64,000 nucleotides of DNA from positions 1 through 64,000 of the forward strand of contig NZ_SWMS01000011.1 of the NCBI RefSeq assembly GCF_005146945.1, read 5' to 3'. Below the pieces are notes generated by a model, which saw only the letters and a list, made by a program, of their open reading frames with translations, was not told the origin of the DNA and did not search any database. The translations under genes and the position numbers were made by a program. The stretch's first letter is position 1; each line of letters starts with the position of its first letter. This document shows positions 62,905 to 64,000 of the stretch, piece after piece. This DNA is from Prauserella endophytica. GTDB lineage: Bacteria; Actinomycetota; Actinomycetes; Mycobacteriales; Pseudonocardiaceae.

Positions 62905-63888
62905 GTCCGCCTCCTTCTCGCCCTCGTCCTGGTCGCCCTTGTCCTCGGCGTCCTTGTCCGACGACGGTTCCGCCGCGGCGCCGGTGTCGTCGTCCGGCTC
63001 CGGTTCGTCGGTGTTGAGCGTCGCCGGATCCTCGCGAGGGCCCAGCTTGCGGGCGTAGACGAAGTACGCGACGGCGCCGGCGAAGAGAACCATCGAGGTC
63101 CACACGTTGACGCGCAGACCGAGGATCTCGTTGGCCTGGTCGGTGCGCATGAGCTCGATCCAGAACCGGCCCGCGGTGTAACCGGCGACGTAGAGCGCGA
63201 AGACGCGGCCGTGCCCGAGGCGGAACCTCCGGTCCGCCCACACGATCAGCAGCGCTACCCCGAGGTTCCACAGCAGCTCGTACAGGAACGTCGGGTGCAC
63301 GACCTCCACTGGCACGTCGCTGATGGCGACACCGTTCAGCGGGTCCTCGACCAGCGGGTTGTCGGGGTCGACGCGCCGGTAGATCTCCAGGCCCCACGGC
63401 AGGTCGGTCGGACCGCCGTAGAGTTCCTGGTTGAAGTAGTTGCCGAGCCTGCCGATCGCCTGCGCGACGACGATCCCGGGCGCGATGGCGTCGGCGACGG
63501 CCGGGAGCGGGATGCCCCTGCGGCGGCACGCGATCCACGCGCCCACGCCGCCGAGCGCGATCGCGCCCCAGATGCCGAGCCCGCCGTCCCAGATGTAGAG
63601 CGCCCTGATCGGGTCCTTGCCCTCACCGAAGTACAGCTGGGCGTCGGTGATGACGTGGTAGAGCCGGCCACCGATGAGTCCGAACGGCACGGCGAACACC
63701 GCGATGTCGACGATCGTGCCCTTGGACCCACCGCGTTGCGCCCACCTGCGCTCGCCCCACCAGATGGCCACGATGATCCCGACGATGATGCACAGCGCGT
63801 ACATCCGCAGCGGAATCGGCCCGAGTTCGTACACCCCCCGGTCCGGGCTGGGGATGTTCGCGAGGAAGACTGCCGACGCGGTGTTCAC
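62848..63888 (-). CDS. lgt: Prolipoprotein diacylglyceryl transferase
   Basis: A 346-aa membrane enzyme that adds diacylglycerol to the lipobox cysteine of prolipoproteins such as GluB and BtuF above. The seven-span core contains the Lgt signature GRLGNYFNQELYGGPTDLPWG (about residues 146-166, in parts) with the essential Arg and Asn. An acidic, repetitive tail (about 280-346, rich in Glu, Asp and Lys) extends beyond the usual end, as in other actinomycetes. Its tail overlaps the DapB-like gene. Confidence 0.95.
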   Translation of the reverse strand: MNTASAVFLANIPSPDRGVYELGPIPLRMYALCIIVGIIVAIWWGERRWAQRGGSKGTIVDIAVFAVPFGLIGGRLYHVITDAQLYFGEGKDPIRALYIWDGGLGIWGAIALGGVGAWIACRRRGIPLPAVADAIAPGIVVAQAIGRLGNYFNQELYGGPTDLPWGLEIYRRVDPDNPLVEDPLNGVAISDVPVEVVHPTFLYELLWNLGVALLIVWADRRFRLGHGRVFALYVAGYTAGRFWIELMRTDQANEILGLRVNVWTSMVLFAGAVAYFVYARKLGPREDPATLNTDEPEPDDDTGAAAEPSSDKDAEDKGDQDEGEKEADSAAEESPAGDERKVEPGQ

Positions 63889-63917
63889 GGGCCAACCGTA
63901 GCGTGAGCGCCGTCGCC

Positions 63918-64000
63918 TCAGCCGCCGAGGCTCATCTCGGCCGGGAACGGCCTGGGCAGCGTCAGCGTGCCGCCCTACTCTTGGCGATCTGCGTGTAGGC
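63918..64000 (-). CDS. C-terminal fragment of an unidentified gene at the window edge, possibly frameshifted
   Basis: In frame from the window end, AYTQIAKSRAAR runs to a TGA at 63964-63962. One frame over, GGTLTLPRPFPAEMSLGG runs to a TGA at 63920-63918 but is cut off on its upstream side by a TAG. Both halves look coding-like and would join if a single base were inserted near 63978. The gene could be trpA, which often precedes lgt, but the residues seen do not establish that. Confidence 0.35.

Overview
The window is high-GC chromosomal DNA from an actinomycete, most likely a member of the Pseudonocardiaceae (Amycolatopsis/Saccharomonospora/Prauserella-like). The reasons are the GC-rich third positions, frequent GTG starts, ATGA/GTGA stop-start overlaps, many apparently leaderless genes (TANNNT 6-8 nt before the start codon), and gene order shared with Mycobacterium tuberculosis: a miaB/Rv2732c pair, recA-recX with a DUF3046 gene, an Rv0247c-Rv0250c-type sdh operon, and a metF/idsA2/Rv2175c/pknL/aroG block. 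I see no tRNA, rRNA, CRISPR array, prophage or insertion sequence; this is mostly core genome with accessory insertions.

Layout. 0-4 kb: 3' end of sucD with a strong terminator, an OFA-family transporter, an Rv2732c-like membrane protein and miaB. 4-7.4 kb: gluABCD glutamate-type ABC importer. 7.4-11.2 kb: sdh operon on the minus strand, divergent from 11.4-14 kb edd-eda (Entner-Doudoroff), with two CRP/GlxR-like sites between them. 14-18.5 kb: a lipase-maturation-factor-like protein, a Uma2 protein, recX and recA with an SOS box inside its promoter, DUF3046, and a 40-aa membrane peptide. 18.5-25.7 kb: a membrane-anchored Hsp70-ATPase protein, the giant helicase Lhr and peptide deformylase. 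25.9-35.7 kb: accessory enzymes (M15-like wall hydrolase, ACT-GNAT, VOC, MDMPI-like), an SOS-box-preceded HEPN gene, YbaK, GNAT, a P-loop protein, an EamA exporter behind a leader-peptide attenuator, DUF885 and metF. 35.7-40 kb: carotenoid genes (polyprenyl synthase, crtI, crtB, F420/LLM oxidoreductase), tightly coupled. 40-48.5 kb: CGNR regulator, MFS, Rv2175c-like, pknL with four PASTA repeats, WS/DGAT, class II DAHP synthase, FAD monooxygenase. 48.6-57.5 kb: LuxR-type regulator, S1 protease, gltD and gltB. 57.7-60.8 kb: a cobalamin riboswitch and btuFCD-like importer. 61-64 kb: an SDR/DapB-like pair behind a KstR-like operator, lgt, and an edge fragment.

Themes. Nitrogen and carbon entry points cluster here (gluABCD, gltBD, sdh, edd-eda, sucD). 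Two perfect LexA-type palindromes tie recA and an unlinked HEPN gene to DNA damage. A GAAGGCCACCTT palindrome family occupies five intergenic gaps, three of them convergent, and looks like a lineage-specific repeat that doubles as a bidirectional terminator. The least described items are the SOS-linked HEPN gene, the leaderless leader peptide plus attenuator before an EamA exporter, the fully overlapping divergent -10 elements at 40.7 kb, and the repeat family itself.
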